64,000 nucleotides of DNA from Marisa cornuarietis. Lineage: Eukaryota > Mollusca > Gastropoda > Architaenioglossa > Ampullariidae. Of the stretch, positions 36,822-47,642 are shown piece after piece. The translations under genes were made by a program, and so were the position numbers. Each line of letters begins with the position of its first letter. The stretch's first letter is position 1. The notes under the pieces are model-generated. The model was given only the letters and a program-made list of their open reading frames with translations. It was not told the origin of the DNA and did no database searches. Location of the stretch: the NCBI GenBank assembly GCA_004794655.1, contig SMMW01000521.1, positions 248,001 through 312,000 on the forward strand, given 5' to 3'.

Positions 36822-36861
<40 letters not shown>

Positions 36862-39800
36862 GCGGTGTCTACCCCACCACGATACTGCGGCATGTGTGGG
36901 CTTCGTGACGGCCACACACAATTTTACTGCACATAACCCAGCAAGTACACTTCCTGGCTACCTTCCTACTCACACCCAACTCTACCTGCAACGAATCAGA
37001 CCATATCCCTCCCCACTCCACTACTAACTTAATACAAAAAACGTCACAACACACACACACACACACACACGTATCACGTGACGACTCTCCCTTCCAATAC
37101 CCCTACATGGGCTGTCTGCGTCCGGAGTGGCGGTCAGTGAGGTCACACCCAACCTTCTCTCACGCTGTGCGCTTTGGAGAAAAAGATCACAAGCAACCCT
37201 TTTACCGCTAGCGCCGCCACGCTTGGCTTGGCACACCTGGGAGACGCGCACCTGTACTGGAATGCATGCCGGGATACCGCATGCCTGGCTCCCAGGTGAC
37301 CGTTGTCAGGTAACGGCTATCTTCGCCCCCTTATTAAAAAAAAAAAGTTTGAGCTCGAGGACAACGGGCGTCTAGACCGAGAAACACACAACAGGTCTTA
37401 TGAGCGAGCCGCTGGTAGAAGTTTCTTTTTTTTTTTTTTGCGAACAGATTACTGCTGACACAGATTTAAACATCAGAGCGGAAATTGTGAAACTTTTTAT
37501 GAACTATGGGACAACTAACACCGAGGTAAACCAGGACACTACTTGTCTCGTTTAAAAGAGTTCAAGAAAGTGTACGTCTCTAATTATATTACTTAAAGGA
37601 TTAGTGGGATGCAATTTCTTTTTTCTAGTGATTGGGTAATATTTAGTGCAAGATAATGTTTCCCAAATTCTGGATGAATACCTTTTACCCCTCCGCTCTC
37701 AAGACACTCTTTAACAAACATCACGATTCACAGAAAGAGGTCTTCAACGCAGACGGGCGTCAGGTGTGTAAATAAATACGATTAAGTTGTGGATGCCTCA
37801 ACCAGAACTGGCAGCCCACTCAGAAAGCCGGTTAAGTTGAATACAATAATAAAAAAATGCATATAAAATGATGTTTAAATGAGAGAAAAATGTTGCAGAA
37901 AGCAGAAAATGTAAAGGTTGATGAAGCAAAAAAAGCTGAAGAATAGCAACGACATCAGAAGTAGTTGTAGCAGCGACCAAAGCAACGCCAATGGCATAAA
38001 GAGTAATACTACTTAATATTGACAGTTCATTCTTGGGGGTACTGATTACCTCTATCAGACAGTAAAGGTCAAGAATGACAGCTCAGGCAAATGAAGCCCA
38101 ACAGGAAGTTCCGAAAAATTCCCAATTTTCTTAACCCAGTATCGATGTGTACTGGTGAGTTCATTTTTCCGTATCATCTTCTAAGAAAATTATAATCCAA
38201 GGTAAACACAAAAATAATCTGGAAATAATCTAGGAAACAAGGGACCTGACCAAAAATATAATTCTTCTCAATGTCTTTAGGTTCAAGAAATATATATATC
38301 TATACAGACAGTTAAGAGAATCCATTTCGCTTTACCATATTTACTATTTTGATGGAAACTTTAAGACTAGTGACTAGTGATCTTGTTCACGGATTCAGAT
38401 GCCTATATTTACACTACATAGACCTTAGCAGTCAAAGTGACACACTCAATATACTGCAGTTAGTCATTCCTTGTTGTTGTTGTTGTTGTTTCATTTATTC
38501 TTCCCTTTACTGGTATCAGCTGAGAACAGTGACCCTCGTCCACTCTTATTGATCGTCAGAGTGAAAAACAGACGCAGCGGTTGACAAGACTCAACTGTTA
38601 AGCCTGTCATGGGCAATGGTCAGGAGGTCCTGCATGAAATGACTAGTCATCTTGTCTACGTTTGAAAGGCAGTTTTTTTCTCTCTCTCCACATCGGTGAC
38701 GAAGGTCCCTGAACGGTTCCTGAAGGGCGCACAGATGGTGCTGGATCCCATGGCCGATCACATGATCAGCTGACTATGCTGTTGCGAGAGGATGCACCAC
38801 GAGAGTGGCGTCCATACAAAGTCATCGATTTTACCTCCCCTAGATGCGGAGAAGTCTTCTTAGACACGTGTTCTCGAATGTCCGGAGTTTCCTCTCCAAC
38901 TGACAAGCAAAGTTGACATTTTACAGTCTTACAGCAAGATTTGAAGTACGGGGACTTGTACAGTGTATACTTGGTAGTAAGCCTGATGATGTTGCTACAT
39001 CAGATCCTTCCAGCCTGGACATCGCCATCGATTCTTCGTTATTTCTTGATGTAGATATCTTGCTTCCAGATACCTAAAGCTGTACACCTCAATCCGTACT
39101 CCGCTTATGTAGATATCTGCTTTGCCGTTTACCATGGCTTTGATCTTGTCCGTGCTTGTTCCCGTTTCATTAGCGTGCAAACTATCTGCCAATCTGTTGA
39201 TGAGGTCTTGTAGTTCGTAAAAACTATCTGTAAATTTGTTGATGAAACATTGTAGTTCACGCAAACTATATGTTAATTTGTTGATGAGGTCTTGTAGTTC
39301 GTGCAAACTACCTGACAATCTGTTGATGAGGTCATATAGTTCTTTGCTGATACCTGCTATCAGATCGATGTCGTCTGCAAAACATAGATGACATATGACC
39401 TCTCGCCGAGTGAAACGAAGATTTTCCCGCATGATCTTCTGCGATGTTGAATAATGTCTGCGATAGTGTGCACCCTTGACGGACGCCCACTGTTGTGTGA
39501 AAAAAAACCCATTGTACAGCACGAGACCCTCTTCGACGTCGACGATTTGCCACACCCACAGGTACAGCCGTTCGTGCCACATTCTGTCAAATGCTTTTAC
39601 AAAAAGTCGGTGAAGTTGTGGAAGAGATCTTCCCGATAAAAAGATGTTTTCCTATCAGAATGCGACAGTTGACGATTTTGTTTAGGTTTTTTTTTCCTGT
39701 CTGGTGTAAGTCAAGCCCGTTCTTTTGCTAGCAGTTCGTCGGCGATGAAGTCGATGTCATTCTGAATAACTTTCAGCATGCTTTGCTTGGGTGACTGATC

Positions 39801-41359
39801 AGGCATAGGGTTCTGTAGTCCTGACACTGCATACTGTTTCCTTTATTTGGAAGGGGTATGAATAGGGACTGTGTCCATTTCTTTGGCCGTTCTTTGCGAT
39901 CCCAGATTCTTTGGCACAAAGCAGTCACGACCCCTTCCTGCTTCGTCCCTTCCATTGTTGAAGAGCTCAGCTGTGACGATGACAACGTCACGTGACTGTC
40001 TACAGCTCTCTCAACCTCTTCTCGTAGGATTTGTGCTGTCTTTAGAATGCATTTAGTGACTGACATTTTCTGACTCGAGTGAAAGCTGCTCAGTGAATAT
40101 CAAGGGATGCCACTGTAAAACTAGCCTGGGACGCAGGTCATAGAAAACTGGGGGAGAGAGGACAACATTAGAGCTCAGACATTATAATAATTCATTCAAA
40201 CAACACGCGACATAATAGTCAGCCTCCCCATAATATTTATCCAGAGGAACAACACGCGGATATCCACCTGCCAAGCGGTCAGTCAAACTGGTCATAAAAC
40301 TAAAGGAGCTTAGATAGCCGCTAACAAAGTTAACCTTTTGGCTAGTGGCTATGCACTCTGTCAGCTTCAATTTGTAGTCCTTTCTGATCACAGTGTAGAG
40401 AAATTTGTATCTCAATCTTTGTCGAACTCTTAAAAATCCCTATATAAAATACCGAAAAAACATGTCACATGTACTGTGAGAGGAGTCTAGCTAGGTCACG
40501 TGCTTTTGAAATCATTGTGTGTTCACATGCAGTAAGAATACTTATTTACAGCTAAAAAAAACTTGCTAATCAGTACCAATAATAATAATAATAATTTTTG
40601 CACAATATACACATATACACACGTGCACACACAAACAAGAAAGTGAATCTGTTATTTCCCGAATTTGTGTTTGTGAGTGTGCTGGCAAGAAATTACTAAC
40701 TGTGGGTCTAAACACTTAAAATCAGTGTTTATTTTCGGGCAAAAGGACTCCTAGTGAGCAGCAAAACTCCTGGTGAATACTGAATAGTTTTTAAGATTTG
40801 TTCAGACTTTCCAGGAAAAGCACAGTGACTGACAGACCAGACAGAACTCTCATCGCCAAATCCACAGTGACCGACAGACAGGATAATAAGTAACATTACT
40901 ATCATCACTGATCTGAGCATGGTGGTGGTATTTCAAGTCACATTAAAACCACACTGTGTATGTCACATATAAGTACTTTATGACTATTGGAAGTCGTATA
41001 CACATTTTTATTTGAATAGGATAGCGGACACATAATGTTAGTTGACTTTAGATTGTATTGGCATACACAGACAGGTGAGGAAAATGAAGATCACAAGCAC
41101 AAACTGGTAGCTGGCATACATAATGAATAGTTGTGTTATACAGTATGTCACACATAAGAGAGTGTGAATAGTGATGGTCATATCTAAGTCTTTGTTTGAA
41201 TGGCGTGAGCTGAAAATTTGTTTGGGTAACAACACGCGTCCTATATAAATATTTATGGGTTTATATTTGCATGTTCATTAATACAGGTTGCATACTGGCA
41301 CAAAAAACTCATATTGTGAGTACAGTTCGAGATGGTTACGTGTTATCTGAATAGTTCAC

Positions 41360-41427
<68 letters not shown>

Positions 41428-42015
41428 TTGTTGTGCTTCATGTCCGCATTACTATTTACTAAAGTTATTATTTTGGCAGTTTTTCATATGGCGAAGGACT
41501 GAGAAAAAGACAAACGTTTGGACAAAATAAAATAATCTTGTAATTAAAAAGCGAAAGTATAGGGTTACACTGTAAAAGCATTACAACCTGTATTACACAG
41601 TAAGTGTATTAAAACATGTGTTACTCTGTAAGAGCAGTTAGACCCGTGTTACACTCAGTACATCATGATCTGTGTTACAGAGTAAGAACATTCAGTTCTA
41701 TGTTATAAGAAAAGAAAATGTCCGGCACTGAGTGCCAGAGGAAAATACAAACCTACAAAGAAACAAATAAAAAGCAGAAATTTAAAAATGTTAAAGAAAT
41801 GTTTGATCTAGAAAGATGAACACTAATTGCTTAATTACTTTGTGTGAAGCACCTATCCACACAGAAACGGAAGAAATACAGATATGAACACATGTTTAAT
41901 ATCACGATGTTATCATATAACAAGATGTCAAATACCGTATTCTCCTGATAATAAAAGTGTAATCTCGCCTTATAAGAAATGTGTAATCGTTCGTTGTCAT
42001 CAATAAATCTTTTTG

Positions 42016-42109
<94 letters not shown>

Positions 42110-42395
42110 GCAGTGATAGAAAGTTTTTTTTTTGGAATAAAGTTACTTTAAATTATTCAGTTATTCGCGTTTATCGAAACATCTAGTGGAAAATTGTAGA
42201 GGAGTTTTGGCTTCTCGTTGAGGTGATTATTACACTCTATAACCGGAGCAACAAAATGTATACAGAAGTAAGATTGCGTGTGAAACGATAGAAAAGCAAC
42301 ACCAACTGATCTGTGCACCTGTCTCTATTTGCAGGTAGGAGAAGATAAAAGAACTTACCCGTGGAATCGACAGATTCTGAAAAGGCATCCATCAT
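22581..42395 (-). CDS. rfx4: RFX4-type winged-helix transcription factor (20 coding exons)
   Basis: RFX proteins bind X-box DNA through a winged helix; RFX4 acts in neural development and ciliogenesis in vertebrates. Coding exons in order: 42395-42359, 34739-34629, 34196-34133, 33570-33447, 32488-32427, 31869-31792, 31476-31443, 31123-31025, 30587-30510, 30060-29897, 29329-29229, 29088-28885, 27703-27609, 27230-27113, 26852-26733, 25135-24995, 24447-24318, 24041-23903, 23465-23278, 22869-22581. All join in phase, giving about 791 residues, close to vertebrate RFX4 (735). The N terminus ends [13 protein letters not shown], like the DST-x-x-W-x-x-x-CL-x-x-S of RFX4, and there is no RFX1-3 type activation region. 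The dimerisation region is near-collinear with RFX4, including VDRCVVK. RFX6-type diagnostic residues are absent. The exon 19 donor is uncertain (see findings). Non-coding 5' exons may lie beyond 42.4 kb. Confidence 0.93.
23004..23130. repeat. (GT)n(GAGT)n array in RFX4 intron 19
   Basis: Twelve GT units run into about 24 GAGT units and a short GA run. It fills the intron between the last two RFX4 exons. Confidence 0.95.
25929..26636. mobile_element. MITE-like element with arrayed inverted ends, in RFX4 intron 15
   Basis: The left end carries six head-to-tail copies of a ~15-bp unit GACACTTAATCCCC or its variant with TTCAT. The right end carries four copies of the inverse, GGGGATTAAGTGTC. 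The outer 17 bp are inverted repeats with one mismatch (CCGGACACTTAATCCCC against CCAGACACTTAATCCCC). The interior of about 550 bp is AT-rich with no transposase. It looks like a non-autonomous DNA transposon whose ends are amplified. No clear target-site duplication was seen. Confidence 0.6.
27862..27910. repeat. (GAT)n(GAG)n tract in RFX4 intron 12
   Basis: Short run of GAT repeats that changes into GAG repeats; imperfect trinucleotide array. Confidence 0.85.
28459..28822. repeat. (GTAG)n array, about 360 bp, in RFX4 intron 12
   Basis: About 90 tetranucleotide units with regularly scattered GTAA variants, often seven to ten units apart, which suggests block duplication. On the gene strand it is (CTAC)n and begins about 60 nt after the exon 12 donor. 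Confidence 0.95.
30899..30977. repeat. (CA)n(CGCA)n array in RFX4 intron 8
   Basis: About 27 CA units followed by six CGCA units, ending about 50 bp from exon 8. Confidence 0.95.
31343..31370 (-). promoter_or_regulatory. Zero-length exon / ratchet-like splice site in RFX4 intron 7
   Basis: The minus strand reads ttgttcctgttgtcttttcag immediately followed by gtgagctg, i.e. a strong acceptor abutting a strong donor. This is the layout of recursive-splicing sites. The intron is only about 320 bp, so its use is uncertain. Confidence 0.35.
31972..32160. repeat. (TG)n and (AT)n tracts in RFX4 intron 5
   Basis: About 25 TG units, then two short AT runs within TG-rich degenerate sequence. Confidence 0.9.
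33987..34047. repeat. (CA)n microsatellite in RFX4 intron 3
   Basis: About 30 units with two CACGCA interruptions. Confidence 0.95.
35196..35270. repeat. (CA)n microsatellite in RFX4 intron 1
   Basis: About 29 units followed by a short interrupted run. Confidence 0.95.
35939..36861. repeat. Composite satellite: (TG)n plus a ~70-bp conserved block, about eight copies, in RFX4 intron 1
   Basis: Each unit is a variable TG run, then TTTATAGAGAATAAGAGAGA, then GACAGAACAAGCATGCAGGT, then GGGAGAAAGACTCTGTATGC. Units are roughly 80-120 bp, differing mainly in TG length. The first units differ (GAGATAGAGA, CTGTGTCTG) and later ones are nearly identical. Confidence 0.9.
38690..40060 (-). pseudogene. 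Decayed non-LTR (LINE) reverse transcriptase, in RFX4 intron 1
   Basis: Fragments in order on the minus strand: [16 protein letters not shown] with [15 protein letters not shown] (early RT blocks), [11 protein letters not shown], a degenerate [11 protein letters not shown] region (usually T-x-G-V-R-Q-G-C), then [14 protein letters not shown] with the FADD catalytic signature. These are followed by SADIYISG-like residues, SFRYLEARY and later [17 protein letters not shown]. This order is that of RTE/CR1-like LINE reverse transcriptases. Frameshifts, stops and a missing middle show it is dead. No endonuclease was found. A 14-residue unit after FADD is amplified (see findings). Confidence 0.7.
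39179..39345 (-). repeat. 42-bp tandem repeat inside the LINE reverse transcriptase
   Basis: Four imperfect in-frame copies of a 14-codon unit of the form (E/Y)[12 protein letters not shown] follow the catalytic FADD. Relatives of this element normally carry one such unit. Confidence 0.6.
41361..41427. repeat. (CA)n microsatellite in RFX4 intron 1
   Basis: About 33 units with one CAAACA interruption. Confidence 0.95.
41563..41705. repeat. Degenerate ~32-bp minisatellite in RFX4 intron 1
   Basis: Five diverged copies of a unit of the form GTGTTACACTGTAAGAGCAT plus a short variable part. Confidence 0.65.
42016..42108. repeat. (GAT)n trinucleotide array
   Basis: About 31 perfect units, in RFX4 intron 1 about 250 bp from the donor of coding exon 1. 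Confidence 0.95.
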
Positions 42396-43134
42396 CTTTG
42401 GGGATCTGTTCCTCTTCTTTTTTTCCTCCGTTTCTCAGTTTTTGTGCAGCAGTTTTTGACAGAGTTTGCACAACGCAATAAAATATCCTGATAATTCTTT
42501 TTCCTCCTTTGTTTCTGATTGTGGTTGTTTGTTATTTGCGTCTAGGCATCACCGTGTAATGTACACTGTGACCAACAATGCGTGACAGACTGATTGCAGT
42601 TGTCACCGATTTATGATGCACAGCAAACAGTACACATAACAAAGACATTACACGATTTATGAAAAAAATAAGAAGCAGAGGGAATATTTAAAACATGTCA
42701 TGGCGTAAGAAATTTTCCTGATAACGCCACCGACTGCTAGAGTTTTGCCTGACATGTGTGATTGCAGGTTTCCTGGTCTGCCCACAAACAGCCAGAGGTT
42801 CACGAAGGCAGCATCCCGAGGATAGGGAGGCAAAGCACAGGGCCCCCTGGGGTTGAGTGACGACCCGCGACCATCGCATCCCGTTGAGCGAGCGTTGTCA
42901 ACTGCGTCATCAATGTCCACATCTTTACAGCATCTGCTGCAGCCTCTACCGCCGTCGCCGCTCTTGCTGTCGCTGTCCAAACTCTTCTTGTACGGTGTCT
43001 CTTCTCACCTGCTCTTCTCGAATTTCTGGATTGAGAACCAGCAAGGTCGAGGGTTTTAATTCCAGCACGCGCGATCTTTCGTGGCAGGCAGTCGTCGCCA
43101 CTCTCAGCACATCGCAAGTTGAGTTCAGAATTTG

Positions 43135-43135
<1 letters not shown>

Positions 43136-43188
<53 letters not shown>
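43136..43188. repeat. (GT)n microsatellite
   Basis: About 26 units; lies upstream of the RFX4 start codon. Confidence 0.95.
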
Positions 43189-43191
<3 letters not shown>

Positions 43192-43704
43192 GTGGTGGCA
43201 AAGCATGTTTCTAATAAGGAAGAGCTGCGATGATTAGATGCCGGTGGGCGTGTCTTCGAGGAGGAGGAGGAGGGGGGTTTGTCTCAAGTTTCAGGCAGCT
43301 CCACCCACTTTCCAATCGATAAAAGCAGCGAAGACTAGAAGAAGGTATTAAGTGTCAGGGTGCCAATCCCATGCCATGAAGGGGCCACGGCAATGCCAAG
43401 AGTGATAGGGCGCGAGAGAAGAGAGAGAAAAAAAAACTTAATTCCATCTAAATGCACTTCCTGGCAATTAAAGAAACTTGCCACGTTTGCAATGACTAGG
43501 TATAGATCCAAAACGAGGTCAGATTCGCCTTACATGTGGATGACACAATACTTGATAAATACAAGGTGTTATATAATACCTTATTTCCCTTGTAGATATA
43601 TGGGTATGCAACCACATACTGTAGACAAACGGTCCAAAAACAAATAAACAGCTAAGAACATCGAACATCAAAGTGCCATAGCATTCATAAAATGAAACTA
43701 AGAA

Positions 43705-43757
<53 letters not shown>
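43705..43757. repeat. (AATC)n array
   Basis: About 13 perfect units. Confidence 0.95.
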
Positions 43758-43759
<2 letters not shown>

Positions 43760-44878
43760 TACTGAAGGAACACAAGCCAATTCACCAGGAAAAGGACATT
43801 ATAAATGTAAACAGACGTGTGTGAGGATTTTGTGTGTCATCTTGTTTATCCCTTGAGAAGTGCTCGTGGACATCCAAACTTGATTCGAACGAAAAACCTG
43901 GAATTGTAGCTGAGAACCCCGTCATAACGACCGTTTTATTACATTTTTATGCATGTTTTGACTGACATGATGCCCGCGACATTTGACGAGACATCTTTAG
44001 AGTTGACCCAGAAATTACACGAGGAATTTGTTCGCCTTTGATTTTCGTGCTCAACGTTCATCGACTAATGATATGTTTTGAGTATTTCACTGGACCTCAC
44101 GATCTTGAAACGGCATTTATGCGAGATTCCCCACACACCCCAAAAAATCGCTTATTGCAGTAGATTAGGTCACTTTGCAAAAATGTCGAAAACAGATATG
44201 ATGCAAAGATGGGGGGGCCTTGTACAGCTCAATGGTGCAAATAGTTTAAGGAAGGATAGGATGGTCTGAGTTTCCGGTGGGTAAAGGGAAGGGAGAGAAC
44301 ACAACGTGAGACTTTTGTCTCCATGGTACAGGTAGCCATGGTTACTTATATTACTGCACACACCCACACGCAGGAATGCATCCATGCATCAGGAGCAAGA
44401 AAGAACAAGAAAGAACAAAAATAAAAAAAGAAAAGAAATACAGACAGACAACAGAAAATTTCTAAAATAAAGAAAGAAATGACAAAACAAAGAAGAAAGT
44501 TTGAAAAAAAGAAAAGAAAGAAAAACAACACAAAATAAAGAAATATAGAGAAATAGAAAAAGCCTCCTCCTCCCATAAAGATAGACAACATCAAAAAAGA
44601 ACAAAAAGAAATCCAAGAAAGAAAAAGAAAGAAAAGTTACAAAAGAAAGAGTAACAAATTCGAAATGATAAGAACAGAAAGGGGGGAAAATAAAAAGTTA
44701 ATCAAAGTAACCAAAGAAAAAAATACAAATACACACAAAAATTAAAAAAGCATAAGAAAGAATAGAAAGACAAAAAGAAGAAAAGTAAATGAAAGGAATG
44801 AGAAATAACAAACTAATAAACGAAAATGATCGTAAATGCATATCAATAGATAGGGTGGCAAATGACTAAGCAAGTAAG

Positions 44879-44938
44879 TGTGAGCCTGTGAGTATGTGAG
44901 TCTGTGAGTATGTGAGTCTGTGAGTATGTGAGTCTGTG
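44879..44938. repeat. 16-bp minisatellite GTGAGTATGTGAGTCT
   Basis: About 3.5 near-perfect copies. Confidence 0.8.
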
Positions 44939-45989
44939 TTTCTCGTTCTGGTGCGAACACTTAAAGCTTCTCACACCTCACAGGTTCATCTCTTGTTTCA
45001 GTTACAACATTCAGTGTTAATTAATGTTTTGGACATTGTAGATAGGGATTCACACTACGTTAATAAGAACTGCTATATAACTAAACTGCCCTACACCAAA
45101 CCTTGAGGATCATAGGACTAAAGGGTTGGTCTAGTTCAAATTTTTTTTTGAAATCGACTACTGATGTTTAGGGCTGTAATTATGAAGTAGAGGTAAGGCT
45201 AACTCAGAGGTAGATATATACTGGAAACTTTGCAGGGTCCTGTACTTGTAAACAGGTGCACACCTGCGAGGTGAGCTGATACAGGATGATACAAGTTCTC
45301 GTCTTGTGCTGATCCACAGACCACACTTACAGACAGACTGCTATAGCTGGCGGTAAAACAACCCAGTGAGGTGGTATGTAAGTACCTCTGGGTCATAACT
45401 ATACCTCCGGGAGATCGAGAAAGATTCGAAATGTGATTAGTAAATAACTTAATAAACATACTTCACTCAATGTTGTCGGTGACTTTATTTCTCTATGTTG
45501 TGCATAGACAGAAGTTTTCTCCTCTTATGTTTTTTCACTCCTATTTACATAAACAATTGAAATGCAAACCTAGTCAACAATCTAACTGACTTTGTACACA
45601 AATTATGAGGACAACATTACAAGTGAGAAAATAATATCACGGTTGTACAGCTCTCTGAGCTATGCGATATCACAAAGAGCGTCTCTTGTGTTTTCACGTT
45701 TTACAATAACTTCTTTTATGTAGTTTTGATCTTTGATTGTTATTTTATATATAATTAATTTAAGCATAATTTCAATTTGGTTAATTTTGGCGGAATATCT
45801 GTGAAAACTTGTTTTGCTCTTGAAAAACTGCGAGTTCCCTTGTGTCATATGTAAATTTCTTTCCTGCATGTTAAAATGGCGTGTGCAATGATAAAGGCGA
45901 AAATAACCCGACCCTCTCTCGTCTTTCTGTCCCTTGCTATGTAAAAATGAATGAAGAGACTACAGCACACGTTCCACTGGTCAAACTTT

Positions 45990-45991
<2 letters not shown>

Positions 45992-46056
<65 letters not shown>
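45992..46056. repeat. (CA)n microsatellite
   Basis: About 32 perfect units. Confidence 0.95.
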
Positions 46057-46064
<8 letters not shown>

Positions 46065-46465
46065 GTACATTTATATGAGCGGGTAGCTACACGCACTCAG
46101 TACGTGCACTTACAGTGAAATATTCAGAATCACATTTATTTACCTTTTCTCTGATTCCTTGCACGCTGTGTGAAGACACGAGAAACTCCGCATTAGAAGT
46201 GGGGAAGGATGTTTAGAACCTCCGATGTTTCACAGAAAATATCCAGACAGGTAAATGCGTTTCCTTGCTGTATCCGAAGAGTTGTCACTGTCATCCACTG
46301 ACACCACTGGATCTCACAGTTGTCCAGATTGTTCACACGTGACATCACCAGATGATGTCATTGAGGGAAATCCTGTCTCGGTTTCGAACATCACAGATTT
46401 CTGTATTCGAATCCATAAGGTGCATATTTTTTGCACAATTGAAATGAGATAAAAAAAGAGCATAC

Positions 46466-46540
46466 CTGATATAATTTGTTGATAAATATCCTTCAAAATA
46501 TCCTTGGTTGTCCCTGCTTTCACGATGGCGTCCGAGCTTC
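46466..46540 (-). other. Orphan exon-like segment, phase 1 to 1
   Basis: A 75-bp segment between aaacag and a donor CAG|gtatgc stays open in one frame and reads SSDAIVKAGTTKDILKDIYQ. The acceptor lacks a good pyrimidine tract. I recognise no family and found no partner exons. It could be an exon of an unrecognised gene or chance. Confidence 0.2.
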
Positions 46541-47577
46541 CTGTTTAACACGAACTACTGAGTTTTCTCTGTCCCTCTCTCTCTCCCTCTCTTTCGGAAC
46601 TTTGTGTCAAATGTTTTTCACTAGAAACATGTAACACTCGCTACTATTGACTTGTAGCCGAATTTCCGTCCATCAGCACTGAAGTTACTGTCAGCTGTAT
46701 GTACCCCCGGACCATAACACACTCCGTCGTGAGCTTTTGTTAGAGACAGTAAGAGAGGGAGAGGGGGAAAAACAGCTTAACGGCTTGACAGAATAATTTT
46801 TGTTCCGCTTCACTGAACGCGGACTTGCCATTACGGGCTGTCAATAAAAGGCCACAGTGTCACTTTCCAGCATGGTGAAGCTCACGACTCTCTTCTATTC
46901 AAAAGGCGAGAGCTGACATATGACATATTCCCCCAACTTCCCCCAAAACAGGATAGAAAAGAAGAAAAAAAAAACTGAGTAAACGGGAGTGTAAATCTGG
47001 AGTCTGAAATGGAAGATGCAAGGTGCAGGTTTCAAGGGTTAACTGCCTTACCCATTGAGAAAAAAAAATCTAGTTTACCTGTCCGACGTGCAGGATTACC
47101 TTTTCCGCGGCTGCAGGTGATTTGGACGGGTGGGTGTATAAGGGTAGGCCGCGTGGCGTTGGCCACCCTGCTGGGCTCATTGAACCCGTCACGGCGCGGG
47201 CAATCGTCGCACCAGGGCCTTGTCACTCATGCAAACGATATCCTCCCCCACCCCACTGTTATCGCCTACCCTTGCATCACCCACCCCTCCTCCACACACC
47301 TGTTACTCTCCGTCTCGTCCCTTCCAGCATCAACAATCAGTGAGCCTCGTGTTGAATCTGGGATCACACAAACCCCGGACTATACAATGATTAAGCAAGA
47401 ATTCTTGTGCTACCTGACGGAAGTATTCTTGAAGCAGAAGAAGAGGTAGAAAAGAAAGAGAAAAGGGAATTTATACCGTGAACATCCTAAATCAGCAAGT
47501 TTAATGCGCTTTGCAAACGTCAAAGTATAAATAGACCTTGATTGTCTACTTCTGTTCGAAACAGAGATAAAAATGTT

Positions 47578-47591
47578 GATTGATTGATTGA

Positions 47592-47642
<51 letters not shown>
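47578..47642. repeat. (GATT)n array
   Basis: About 16 units with one single-base phase shift. Confidence 0.95.

Larger units (their letters stand above)
42396..46465. other. Sequence upstream of RFX4: no supported gene
   Basis: The first 200 bp on the minus side should hold the RFX4 5' UTR. The rest holds microsatellites and a purine-rich tract (44390-44860). Open frames here arise from repeats and low-complexity A/G runs. Confidence 0.5.

Noticed and set aside
42657..43237. Overlapping open frames on both strands upstream of RFX4
   Set aside because: Frames are open on both strands in a GC-rich patch and run into a GT microsatellite; no protein features.
47009..47449. 146-residue open frame
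   Set aside because: Low-complexity, no recognisable motif, no codon or splice support.
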